The notes under the pieces were generated by a model. That model saw nothing but the letters and a program-made list of their open reading frames with translations, was not told the DNA's origin and ran no database searches. The translations under genes and the position numbers were made by a program. Below are positions 1 through 7,598 of a stretch of DNA of 64,000 bases, one piece after another (position 1 is the stretch's first letter; each line of letters begins with the position of its first letter). The DNA lies in NCBI GenBank assembly GCA_031553705.1, contig JAVBLD010000001.1, forward strand, positions 1-64,000, read 5' to 3'. This stretch comes from JAVBLD01 sp031553705 (GTDB taxonomy: Bacteria; Bacteroidota; Bacteroidia; Bacteroidales; Marinifilaceae).

Positions 1-41
1 AAAAATGAAGGTAGGTAAAAACAGATAAACCAAAATAAAAA

Positions 42-120
42 TGACCCCGTCGGCCAGGATACTTTGGGGGTCAAAATAAAAAATTTTAAGGGGTCAACTT
101 CGCATTGGCGCACGGGGTCA
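42..120 (+). mobile_element. IS21-like element end (remnant or edge)
   Basis: Three direct copies of GGGGTCA lie at 67-73, 90-96 and 114-120, 23 and 24 bases apart, and an inverted copy (TGACCCC) lies at 42-48. Regularly spaced multiple terminal repeats ending in CA are typical of IS21-family ends, where the IstA transposase binds. I infer that the element, or its remnant, extends to the left of the window and ends near 120. No istA or istB coding sequence is visible here. The rest of the stretch before the first gene holds an inverted repeat (CGAGGGCT 178-185 with AGCCCTCG 214-221). Family assignment is from memory of such ends, not from a search. Confidence 0.45.
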
Positions 121-226
121 ACGCGCGCTGGATTTTCCAAATGCAGCGTTTTTCCATTTTTTGCATTTTATAGTAAACGAGGGCTAATGACAGGTTAAAA
201 CAAAACGACTATGAGCCCTCGAAAAT

Positions 227-249
227 ACTCCGGAGTGACCATAAATTTG
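227..249 (+). promoter_or_regulatory. Probable promoter of the NigD-like gene, with palindrome
   Basis: TAAATTTG at 242-249 matches the Bacteroidetes -7 consensus TAnnTTTG and lies 44 bases before the start codon at 294. No TTTG is seen at the expected -33 distance. A perfect 10-base palindrome, ACTCCGGAGT at 227-236, sits just upstream of the -7 element and could be an operator, but this is inference. Confidence 0.4.
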
Positions 250-293
250 CTTCATTTTGTTTAACCTTTTTAGAAATTTAAATTTTTAAATAT

Positions 294-1004
294 ATGAAAA
301 AGTTATTAGTTGTATTTCCGTCGTTTTGCCTGTTGGCATTAGGATTCTCCTCCTGCCTGGATGATGAAGATCCGGTATATTATTATATCGACGAACCTGC
401 TATGGTAAAATATGAAGATCAAAAGCCGATGCTTGAAACGGCATGGGGAACTTATTATGCACCCTATCTGTCCGACACATTGAGAACCGATGATTATCTG
501 TGGACTCATTTTATTATCGACACCAGAAACCAGCCCGATCCGAACCTATTTCAGGTGTCCGATTTAAGATATAAAAAGATCGGGATGAAACCGGTCCGGA
601 TCATTTCAAGCGATATGCAGGACGAATTCAATGAACCGATCGAAGCCGCCGTTCTGTATAAAAGCTACATCGATAGTGTATTGTTTTTCGGATTTGAACA
701 CAAATCGCTTGACAAAAGCGCCGTATATGAATATGAACTGATCTGTAACACCGATTCTATTGTGCGGGTAAACGGAAAGGATATTCCTAAATTATACCTG
801 AGAGCTAAAAAAACCGGCACTTCTTCCGATTTAAGAACATCCGACGTCCGTCATTTCGGGTTTAACATGGCACCTTTCGTAAAGGCAAATTTCCATGAAG
901 GTTCCGATGTGGTATTGAGTATTTATTACAAAACAGGAACTTCGGCACAAGGAGTCGACATTTACAAATCTTTTATAAAGAATCCCATTTTATGGAAACC
1001 ATAA
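294..1004 (+). CDS. NigD-like lipoprotein
   Basis: A 236-residue exported lipoprotein. The N-terminus is a signal peptide ending in a lipobox-like FSSC, with the lipidated cysteine at residue 21. It is followed at once by the acidic stretch LDDEDP, which resembles the Bacteroidetes lipoprotein export signal that sends lipoproteins to the cell surface. Length, the DD-rich start and the beta-rich remainder fit the NigD-like family, first named in Bacteroides bacteriocin (nig) loci but widespread with unknown function. It precedes an ECF sigma factor gene on the same strand, 131 bases away, with what looks like a separate promoter between them. The family call rests on general resemblance, so another small Bacteroidales lipoprotein family is possible. 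Confidence 0.6.
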   Translation: MKKLLVVFPSFCLLALGFSSCLDDEDPVYYYIDEPAMVKYEDQKPMLETAWGTYYAPYLSDTLRTDDYLWTHFIIDTRNQPDPNLFQVSDLRYKKIGMKPVRIISSDMQDEFNEPIEAAVLYKSYIDSVLFFGFEHKSLDKSAVYEYELICNTDSIVRVNGKDIPKLYLRAKKTGTSSDLRTSDVRHFGFNMAPFVKANFHEGSDVVLSIYYKTGTSAQGVDIYKSFIKNPILWKP

Positions 1005-1020
1005 AATATAAAAATAATCT

Positions 1021-1059
1021 TATTTATCGGATCGATAAATAGATTGTAAGCTATTTTTG
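1021..1059 (+). promoter_or_regulatory. Sigma factor gene promoter with inverted repeat
   Basis: TATTTTTG at 1052-1059 matches the -7 consensus TAnnTTTG. A perfect inverted repeat, TATTTATCG (1021-1029) and CGATAAATA (1033-1041) around GAT, occupies the place where the -33 element would be. It could be a weak terminator of the NigD-like gene or an operator of the sigma factor gene. It is not followed directly by a T tract, which favours the operator reading slightly. Confidence 0.4.
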
Positions 1060-1135
1060 CAGATGAAGCAGTGAGTGAAACGCGGTGTATCCGGTTTTTA
1101 TCTGTTATTCCGGTTTATATTATACTAAGAGAGAA

Positions 1136-1684
1136 ATGACTGAATTAGAATTGATAGACGGTTGCCGGCGAAGAAATAATTCCTCGCGCCGGCAACTCTA
1201 TGAATTTTATGCTCGACAGATGATGGGTATCTGCTTCCGTTACACAGGCGACAAGACAGTCTCTCAAGATCTGTTGCACGATGGTTTTCTCAAAATATTC
1301 GAATCCTTTGACTCCTTTCAATATCGGGGAGAGGGTTCCCTTAGGGCATGGATAAGTAAGATATTTACCAATGCATGCCTTGGATATCTGAAGAAAAACA
1401 ATACCCTGAACAAACCGGTTCCACTGGAAGAATGGCATGAAAATAATATCACAGTCGAAAAAGAAGATTTCGACCCGATCCCGGACGATATACTGATCCG
1501 GCTTATCTCGGAACTTCCGGCAGGCTACAGAACGGTATTCAACCTATATACTTTTGAAGAGATGTCGCATAAGGAAATTGCCAGAGTTATGGGTATTAAA
1601 GAAAGTTCGTCCCGTTCGCAACTTTCAAGGGCAAAAATAATCCTGTCCGAAAAAATAAAAAAATACACGTTACAATATGGATAA
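1136..1684 (+). CDS. ECF-type RNA polymerase sigma factor
   Basis: A 182-residue sigma-70 family protein with only regions 2 and 4, the ECF layout. Region 2 spans about residues 10-85 (a run of ADQ-like helices with the FLKIFESFDSF segment). Region 4 spans about 120-178 and includes ELPAGYRTVFNLY and the helix-turn-helix HKEIARVMGIKESSSRSQL. An upstream in-frame ATG at 1085 would add 17 residues with no family counterpart, so the start at 1136 is preferred. It overlaps the next gene by 8 bases (ATGGATAA), which implies translational coupling. The partner gene has an N-terminal cytoplasmic segment and one membrane span, as anti-sigma factors do. Targets are not evident from the sequence. Confidence 0.88.
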   Translation: MTELELIDGCRRRNNSSRRQLYEFYARQMMGICFRYTGDKTVSQDLLHDGFLKIFESFDSFQYRGEGSLRAWISKIFTNACLGYLKKNNTLNKPVPLEEWHENNITVEKEDFDPIPDDILIRLISELPAGYRTVFNLYTFEEMSHKEIARVMGIKESSSRSQLSRAKIILSEKIKKYTLQYG

Positions 1685-2870
1685 AGAAAAAGACATATTA
1701 GCCAGAATTTTCCGTGATAGGCTCAGGCATTACGAACACCCCGTTGAGGACGACAGAATATGGGCGGCAATCGAGCGCGATCTGCCTGGAGCCGGAACAG
1801 TACCGAAACGTGCGCTATGGAAAAAAATCGCACTTTCAGCAGCTGCTGTTATTGCTCTATTGATATGTCTGAGCCCGCTTATGAAAAATGATGAAATGAC
1901 CGGACCGGCTTCCCTAGGTACTGTTGTCTCCGACAGCCGTAATTCTCCTTCGGAAACGATCTCCAACAAACCTGCCATGCCTGGAAAACAAGCAACTCCT
2001 GTACAAATGGCGAATGCCGGTTATCCGGTACGGATAGGGAGTATAGGCAACTCGAAAAAAGAAGCAAAAGAAAAACCGGAAACCATTCCGGCCATTACAC
2101 CGGAAGAAAAAAACGATCCGGAGATAAACGATACAAAAATAAATCCCAAAGAATCAACACCAAAACAAGATAAACCAAGATCCGGCGTGTCGGCAGAATT
2201 TACCGGACCTCGTCCCGTCATTAAGAAAAAAAACAATAAATTTTCGATTGCCCTTGTCATGGGAAATGGTATCGCCCCCTCCGAAGCCGAAAAAACAAAT
2301 TATTTCAGATACAATTTATATGCCGATTCGGATCTAGACAAAATATATATGATGAATCAAGACAATACGACGGTAACCAATACCAAACACAATGTCCCGG
2401 TTTCGGTCGGATTCTCGGTCCGTAAATATCTCATGGACAATTGGGCGCTGGAGAGCGGATTGGTATACACCTATCTCTCCTCGACCGAAACACTAAGTGA
2501 CAACAACGGAGAGTCCTGGAAAAAGAAAATAGAGTTACATTACCTCGGGCTGCCGTTAAAAGCCGTTTATTCATTCTATAATACCGGCAACTTCTCCCTA
2601 TATGCCATTGCAGGCGGTATGGGTGAAATATGCATATACAGAAAGAAAACGGACGAGACCAGCGGTTCGGTAAAACAGTTGGATATTCCTGAGATACAAT
2701 GGTCTGTTTCAGCGGGTGCAGGTCTCAATTACCAACTTGTAAAGCGGATACATCTATTTGCGGAACCTGGTATCGTCTACTACTTTGACGACGGCAATGA
2801 TGTACAAACGATCAGGAAAAAGATACCTTTCAATTTCAACATACAGTTTGGCCTTCGTTTAGCCTACTAG
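1677..2870 (+). CDS. Inner-membrane-anchored beta-barrel protein, possible anti-sigma partner
   Basis: A 397-residue protein with three parts. Residues 1-49 are charged and cytoplasmic (HPVEDDRIWAAIERDLP). Residues about 50-68 form one hydrophobic membrane span (IALSAAAVIALLICLSPL). Residues about 70-185 are a low-complexity linker rich in Lys, Pro, Glu and Asn. Residues about 188-397 are alternating beta strands ending in an aromatic residue (FGLRLAY), like small outer-membrane barrels of the OMP_b-brl families. Its start overlaps the ECF sigma factor gene, so the two are co-made. I infer that it senses envelope state and controls the sigma factor. It has no ZAS zinc motif and no recognised anti-sigma domain. 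Similar sigma/barrel pairs are common in Bacteroidetes, but their mechanism is little described. Confidence 0.7.
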   Translation: MDKEKDILARIFRDRLRHYEHPVEDDRIWAAIERDLPGAGTVPKRALWKKIALSAAAVIALLICLSPLMKNDEMTGPASLGTVVSDSRNSPSETISNKPAMPGKQATPVQMANAGYPVRIGSIGNSKKEAKEKPETIPAITPEEKNDPEINDTKINPKESTPKQDKPRSGVSAEFTGPRPVIKKKNNKFSIALVMGNGIAPSEAEKTNYFRYNLYADSDLDKIYMMNQDNTTVTNTKHNVPVSVGFSVRKYLMDNWALESGLVYTYLSSTETLSDNNGESWKKKIELHYLGLPLKAVYSFYNTGNFSLYAIAGGMGEICIYRKKTDETSGSVKQLDIPEIQWSVSAGAGLNYQLVKRIHLFAEPGIVYYFDDGNDVQTIRKKIPFNFNIQFGLRLAY

Positions 2871-2906
2871 AAACTGTACTTTATTATTCACACTAAAATA
2901 CACATT

Positions 2907-4139
2907 ATGAAAAAACTATTAATCTGTTGTATTGTTCCATTATTATGGGCATGTTCCAATGACGATAAGGGGAAAGAGACTCTACCCGATGCAAAACCCA
3001 TTGAACTGCGTGCAGAGTTAGTCCCCAAAATCAAGCAGGATAATCTATTTGCTTTCGACCTGTTTAAGCAAGTACACCTGTCGGACGAATCAGATAATAT
3101 TTTTATCTCCCCATTAAGCGTAAGCATGGCTTTAAGCATGGCACTTAACGGAGCAATAGGGGAAACACGGGAGGAAATGGAGAAAACCTTGCGTATTTCA
3201 GGCTTTTCGATCAATGAGATCAACGAATACTGCAAAACTTTGCGGGAAGCCCTGCTAAAAGTCGACCCATCCACCGAATTTTCGATTGCCAACTCAATCT
3301 GGTACCGGTCCGGCTTTCCGGTAGAGAGCGACTTCCTACGCGCAAACCGGACATCTTTTTATGCGGAAGTAAATGACGCCGACTTTTCCGATCCAAGCAC
3401 TTTAACCCGCATCAATAAATGGTGCGCCGATAATACCCGGAACAGAATCCCAAAAATCTTGGATCAGATTTCCGAGCAGGCAGTCATGTTCCTCATAAAT
3501 GCAATATATTTTAAAGGAATATGGAGGTCGGAATTCAATAAGGATCAAACATTCGCCGGTGATTTTTTCCACGAGAACGGTACGAAGCAAACTGTACAGA
3601 TGATGAAGCAAACCGGGTATTTTAAATACTATGCGGATAACGTAGCAGATTATCTGACATTGTCTTATGGAAACGGAGCATTCAGTATGAGAGTGTTGCT
3701 GCCGGTCGAAGGCAAAACCGTTGAAGATGTAATCAATCAACTGAATCCCCAATCTTGGTATTCTTCTTTTAACGGATCCATTGCAAAAATAAATTTACAG
3801 ATTCCACGCTTTAAAGCCGAATGTACATACAAGCTGGAAGAGAAAGTATTACCGGAGATGGGAATGCGGATCCCGTTTTCGCAGTATGCCGATTTTACCG
3901 GAATATATAAAGGCGGCGACATAGCCATATCGAAAGTAGTTCACAAAACCTACCTGTCGGTTGACGAAAAAGGAACTGAAGCTGCCGCCGTAACCAGTAT
4001 TGAAATAGATATCACCTCTTCAGGACCCAATGTCCCGGAACATTCAATCGATTTTTTTGTCAACAAACCCTTTGTTTTTGTCATTCAGGAAAACAGCACG
4101 GGAGCTATCCTGTTTATAGGTTCGATAAAAAGTATATAA
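2907..4139 (+). CDS. Serpin family protease inhibitor, lipoprotein
   Basis: A 410-residue serpin with a lipoprotein signal (LLWAC, lipidated cysteine 16) followed by SNDD, which resembles a surface-export signal. Serpin hallmarks are visible: the N-terminal NIFISPLSVSMALSMALNGA segment, FLINAIYFKGIW, and near the C-terminus the reactive-loop hinge DEKGTEAAAVT (Gly at about 356, Thr at P14, Glu at P13, small residues P12-P9), then NKPFVFVI and TGAILFIGSI. The intact hinge predicts an inhibitory, not merely structural, serpin. Counting 15 residues from the hinge Gly puts P1-P1' at Thr-Ser, but the loop is about six residues longer than in alpha-1-antitrypsin, so the scissile bond is uncertain. 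It starts 36 bases after the barrel gene and is probably co-transcribed. The likely target is a host or competitor serine protease. Confidence 0.93.
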   Translation: MKKLLICCIVPLLWACSNDDKGKETLPDAKPIELRAELVPKIKQDNLFAFDLFKQVHLSDESDNIFISPLSVSMALSMALNGAIGETREEMEKTLRISGFSINEINEYCKTLREALLKVDPSTEFSIANSIWYRSGFPVESDFLRANRTSFYAEVNDADFSDPSTLTRINKWCADNTRNRIPKILDQISEQAVMFLINAIYFKGIWRSEFNKDQTFAGDFFHENGTKQTVQMMKQTGYFKYYADNVADYLTLSYGNGAFSMRVLLPVEGKTVEDVINQLNPQSWYSSFNGSIAKINLQIPRFKAECTYKLEEKVLPEMGMRIPFSQYADFTGIYKGGDIAISKVVHKTYLSVDEKGTEAAAVTSIEIDITSSGPNVPEHSIDFFVNKPFVFVIQENSTGAILFIGSIKSI

Positions 4140-4147
4140 ATACAACG

Positions 4148-4171
4148 GAGGCGCGTTTTTTTCCGCGCCTC
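4148..4171. terminator. Bidirectional terminator between serpin and ahpF
   Basis: GAGGCGCG (4148-4155) and CGCGCCTC (4164-4171) form a perfect GC-rich stem around a T-rich loop. It lies between the convergent serpin and ahpF stop codons, 8 bases from each. The following T tract is weak on both strands. Confidence 0.6.
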
Positions 4172-4179
4172 TGTTTATC

Positions 4180-5721
4180 TTAACTCCGGATACGATCTTC
4201 AAAAGCAGAGAGTGCAGCCTTCGCCCCCTCTCCGATAGCAATAACAATCTGCTTATAAGGTACGGTAGAAACATCCCCGGCAGCATAGATTCCCGGCACA
4301 TTTGTCCGGCAATAACTATCGATTTCTATTTCTCCGCAACGGTTAACCTGTACGGTCTCCCGAAAAACAGTACTATTCGGTATCAACCCGATTTGTATAA
4401 AAACACCGTCCAGTTCAACAACCCGTTCCTGTCCGGTTTGCCGGTCCCTTACCTGTATTCCGACAACCTTATCTCCATTTCCCAATATCTCCGTAGTCTG
4501 CGAGCTTAAAAAAATCTCCACATTCGGAAGACTTTTGGCTTTTTCCTGCAATACCCGGTCAGCTTTCAACTCGTCAAGAAACTCAAAAACAGTTACTTTC
4601 GAACAAATACCGGCCAGGTCGATCGCCGCTTCGATACCCGAATTACCACCGCCTACCACCGCCACATGCTTCCCTTTATAAAACGGTCCGTCGCAATGCG
4701 GGCAAAAAGCCACGCCCCTTCCGATATATCCTGCTTCTCCGGGCACGTTCAACTTACGCCAACCGGCGCCGGTTGCAATGATCAATGCCGGAGCGGTAAA
4801 CTTCTCCCCGCCGGCAGCAGTAATCACCTTTTCTTTCCCTTCGATCTCTACTTTTTCCACCCGGCGATGCTCCAACACCTCGATCGGATATTGCCGGATA
4901 TGCTCCTTCAGATTGCTTGCCAGTTCTTCTCCCGTTGTTCCGCAGACAGAAATCAGGTTCTCTATTCCTACGGTCTCTTTTACCTGGCCGCCCATCCGTT
5001 CGGCGATAACAGCCACTTTCAACCCCTTCCGGGCCGAATAAATCGCTGCAGACGCACCGGCGGGACCACCGCCGACAACAATCACGTCATACGATCTTGC
5101 AGCAACATCTCCAATAACTTCATATCCGTACTGGGCTTCCAGTTTAGCCAGTAGCTCACCGAAGTCTCCGCGTCCCACATGCAAAAGTTTACCATCCGCA
5201 AATACGGAAGGCACTCCCTGGATTTTCAACGCCTCTACCTCAGCCTGATTGATCGCGCCATCCACCATCTCATGGGTGATATGATCATTCAGTATGGTCA
5301 TGGTATTCAATGCCTGCACCACATCCGGACAGTTGGTACATGTAAGGGAAACATAAGTAGTCAGGTGAATCGGCCCCTTCAAAGCTTTGACCCGCTTGCG
5401 GGTATGCTCGTCAGGAAAGTTTTTTCCCTTATCATCGCTGTTCAGGATAGCCAATAGCAAGGAGGAGAACTCATGGCCATTGGGAACTCCTCTAAATTTG
5501 ATCCCGGTTTTCTCACCATTTTTTGATATTATAAACTCCAGGCCGGCTCCTTCACTCACCCGGCACGATATCTTATCGGAACAGGAGGCAAGATCCTCCA
5601 GAAGCTCCAGCAATTCACTCCGGCTTTCGTGTTGTGAAGACACGGTAATATCCAATGTATAACTAGATTCCAACCTTCCGAGAATACCCCGTAGCTGATC
5701 TTTTAAAGTTGTTTCTAACAT
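4180..5721 (-). CDS. ahpF: Alkyl hydroperoxide reductase subunit F
   Basis: A 513-residue NADH-dependent flavoprotein disulfide reductase that recycles AhpC. The N-terminal double thioredoxin-fold domain (about residues 1-200) carries the redox pair LTCTNCP (Cys128, Cys131). The thioredoxin-reductase-like part has the FAD site VVGGGPAGASAAIYSARKG, the second redox pair CPHCDGPF, the NAD(P)H site VVGGGNSGIEAAIDL and the C-terminal GIYAAGDV. Length and spacing match E. coli AhpF (521 residues). It lies 33 bases downstream of ahpC, forming the usual ahpCF operon on the minus strand. Electrons pass NADH to FAD to CPHC to CTNC to AhpC. No oxyR gene lies within the window. Confidence 0.97.
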   Translation of the reverse strand: MLETTLKDQLRGILGRLESSYTLDITVSSQHESRSELLELLEDLASCSDKISCRVSEGAGLEFIISKNGEKTGIKFRGVPNGHEFSSLLLAILNSDDKGKNFPDEHTRKRVKALKGPIHLTTYVSLTCTNCPDVVQALNTMTILNDHITHEMVDGAINQAEVEALKIQGVPSVFADGKLLHVGRGDFGELLAKLEAQYGYEVIGDVAARSYDVIVVGGGPAGASAAIYSARKGLKVAVIAERMGGQVKETVGIENLISVCGTTGEELASNLKEHIRQYPIEVLEHRRVEKVEIEGKEKVITAAGGEKFTAPALIIATGAGWRKLNVPGEAGYIGRGVAFCPHCDGPFYKGKHVAVVGGGNSGIEAAIDLAGICSKVTVFEFLDELKADRVLQEKAKSLPNVEIFLSSQTTEILGNGDKVVGIQVRDRQTGQERVVELDGVFIQIGLIPNSTVFRETVQVNRCGEIEIDSYCRTNVPGIYAAGDVSTVPYKQIVIAIGEGAKAALSAFEDRIRS

Positions 5722-5754
5722 CTTTTCTCCTCCTTAATATTTGCCATTTACCTG

Positions 5755-6321
5755 TCAGATCTTACCCACCAGATCAATACTTGGCTTCAATGTAGCATCC
5801 CCCTTTTTCCACTTGGCAGGACAAACCTCCCCATCGTGAGTAGCCACAAACTGTGCAGCCTCCACCTTCCGGAGCAATTCGTCGGCATTCCGGCCGATAC
5901 CGTTGTCATGTAGCTCTGCAATTTTAATTTTTCCCTCCGGATTCACCAGGAAAGTTCCGCGATAAGCCATCCCCTCCTCTTCAATCATTACCCCAAATGC
6001 CCGGCTCAACGCTCCGGTAGGGTCCGCCAGCATCGGATATTTGATCTTACGGATCGATTCCGAAGCATCGTGCCACGCTTTATGTACAAAATGCGAATCG
6101 GTGCTTACCGAATAAATCTCTACTCCGAGAGCCTGAAACCGGTCATATTTTTCTACCATATCGACCAACTCCGTCGGACAAACGAAAGTAAAATCGGCAG
6201 GATAAAAGAAGAAAATAGCCCACTTACCTCTTACATCGTTACTGCTTATTGACTTAAAACTACCGTTTTGAAAAGCCTGAACCTTAAATTCAGGAAGCTG
6301 AGAATTAATAATTGGTTCCAT
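5755..6321 (-). CDS. ahpC: Alkyl hydroperoxide reductase subunit C (2-Cys peroxiredoxin)
   Basis: A 188-residue typical 2-Cys peroxiredoxin of the AhpC/Prx1 class, which reduces hydrogen peroxide and organic peroxides in the cytoplasm. The peroxidatic cysteine is Cys48 in FFYPADFTFVCPTEL and the resolving cysteine is Cys167 in HDGEVCPAKWKKG. Length and both motifs match the enterobacterial protein of about 187 residues. It is the first gene of the ahpCF operon. A good promoter candidate lies about 40 bases upstream of the start codon. Confidence 0.97.
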   Translation of the reverse strand: MEPIINSQLPEFKVQAFQNGSFKSISSNDVRGKWAIFFFYPADFTFVCPTELVDMVEKYDRFQALGVEIYSVSTDSHFVHKAWHDASESIRKIKYPMLADPTGALSRAFGVMIEEEGMAYRGTFLVNPEGKIKIAELHDNGIGRNADELLRKVEAAQFVATHDGEVCPAKWKKGDATLKPSIDLVGKI

Positions 6322-6357
6322 AAAATTATCTATTTAAAAAATACTGTTCTGTGAAAA

Positions 6358-6388
6358 CAAAGATTCATAGATTTTACACACAATCAAA
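6358..6388 (-). promoter_or_regulatory. Promoter of ahpCF
   Basis: On the minus strand TTTG (6388-6385) is followed after 19 bases by AATCTTTG (6365-6358). This matches the Bacteroidetes promoter TTTG-N19-21-TAnnTTTG with one mismatch in the -7 element. It lies 37 bases before the ahpC start. In Bacteroides ahpCF is an OxyR target, but I cannot define an OxyR site here. Confidence 0.5.
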
Positions 6389-6519
6389 ATTTTTTCAATA
6401 GATATTATTTATAATGGAATAGAAGATAAATATATCAAATACACATAACACTAGTTATCAGCTAATAAAATAAAGGAGTACTGAATAGATAAAAATAAAA
6501 GAGAGACTCTGTTTTTAAT

Positions 6520-7311
6520 TCAATTTGTTTTCCGCTGTATATGCCTAATCATGTCAGTAACCCATTTTCTCGGCACAAAACGAAGCAGAAATACCATTTG
6601 TCGGTTGGACTTGCCATAAATGGCAACCGTCTTTCCCTTTTCCATACATTTATACCCGTATGCAGCCACTTGCGCAGCAGACGGAAGTGTTCCAAAGCTT
6701 TTGAACAACATTGAAGAAGAAAGCCCTGCCGCATCCTCAAAACTTGTCTTTGTCGGTCCCGGACACAATGTAGTCACCGTTATCCGGCAATCTTTAGCTT
6801 CATTGGCAAGCGCTTGGGAAAAAGAGAGCACATAAGCCTTGGATGCATAATAAACAGCCATCAGCGGTCCTGGCATAAAACCGGCCACAGAAGCCACATT
6901 CATAATTTTTCCGGGACCTTGTCCGACCATTTTCCGGTACACCAGTTTAGTCAACCGGGTCAGTGCCATTATATTGACCTGAATCAGATCGGTTTCCCGC
7001 TTCAAATCGGTCTGGTCAAAGGAACCGAATACTCCAAATCCGGCATTATTGATCAATATACCGGGTACTATCTGCTTGGACTCCAACATAGCGGCAATCC
7101 TCTCCGGAGCATCCGCCTCCGACAGATCACATGGAAAAACCTCCACCCGGACCGAAAATTTAGCTTCCCACTCCTTCTTCAATTGGGTCAACTTCTCTTC
7201 ATTACGGGCCACCAATACGAGGTTATTCCCTTTAGATGCGGCAATCGATGCCAATTCCAGACCGATTCCGCTTGTAGCTCCCGTGATAAGTGCATAAGAT
7301 GACTGTTGCAT
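6520..7311 (-). CDS. Short-chain dehydrogenase/reductase (SDR family)
   Basis: A 263-residue classical SDR with an N-terminal Rossmann fold. Visible motifs are the cofactor loop TGATSGIG (residues 10-17), NNAG at about 88-91, the catalytic Ser141 (NVASVAG) and the YxxxK pair Tyr154/Lys158 (VYYASKAYV). The Arg36 region (LVARNEEKL) after the second strand suggests NADP(H) preference. The best general match is the DltE/YqjQ-like group of uncharacterised SDRs. The substrate cannot be told from the sequence. It is a single minus-strand gene, divergent from gap. Confidence 0.85.
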   Translation of the reverse strand: MQQSSYALITGATSGIGLELASIAASKGNNLVLVARNEEKLTQLKKEWEAKFSVRVEVFPCDLSEADAPERIAAMLESKQIVPGILINNAGFGVFGSFDQTDLKRETDLIQVNIMALTRLTKLVYRKMVGQGPGKIMNVASVAGFMPGPLMAVYYASKAYVLSFSQALANEAKDCRITVTTLCPGPTKTSFEDAAGLSSSMLFKSFGTLPSAAQVAAYGYKCMEKGKTVAIYGKSNRQMVFLLRFVPRKWVTDMIRHIQRKTN

Positions 7312-7598
7312 AGGATTGTTATATTTAAAAATTCATCCGGATAAAACTGTTAAGGCTATATACGAACTCTTCCGGACATACGTTGCAATTATATATGATA
7401 TGAACGAATTATTTAAACAATACAAGTTCGACATATCATTAGCAAAGGTCCGGGCAAAAATAGAGATTAAACTTTATTGCAACAAAAAAAAGAGCAAAAC
7501 AGTACAACTCAAAAACGGATATCCGGAAATAAAAACGGTATCGAATATTGGCCCGTATCAATCACAAAAACAAAAAATAACACATAAAAATTCTGACT

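Noticed and set aside
211..264. 17-codon frame MSPRKYSGVTINLLHFV upstream of the NigD-like gene
   Set aside because: Too short to support; it overlaps the probable promoter of the next gene.
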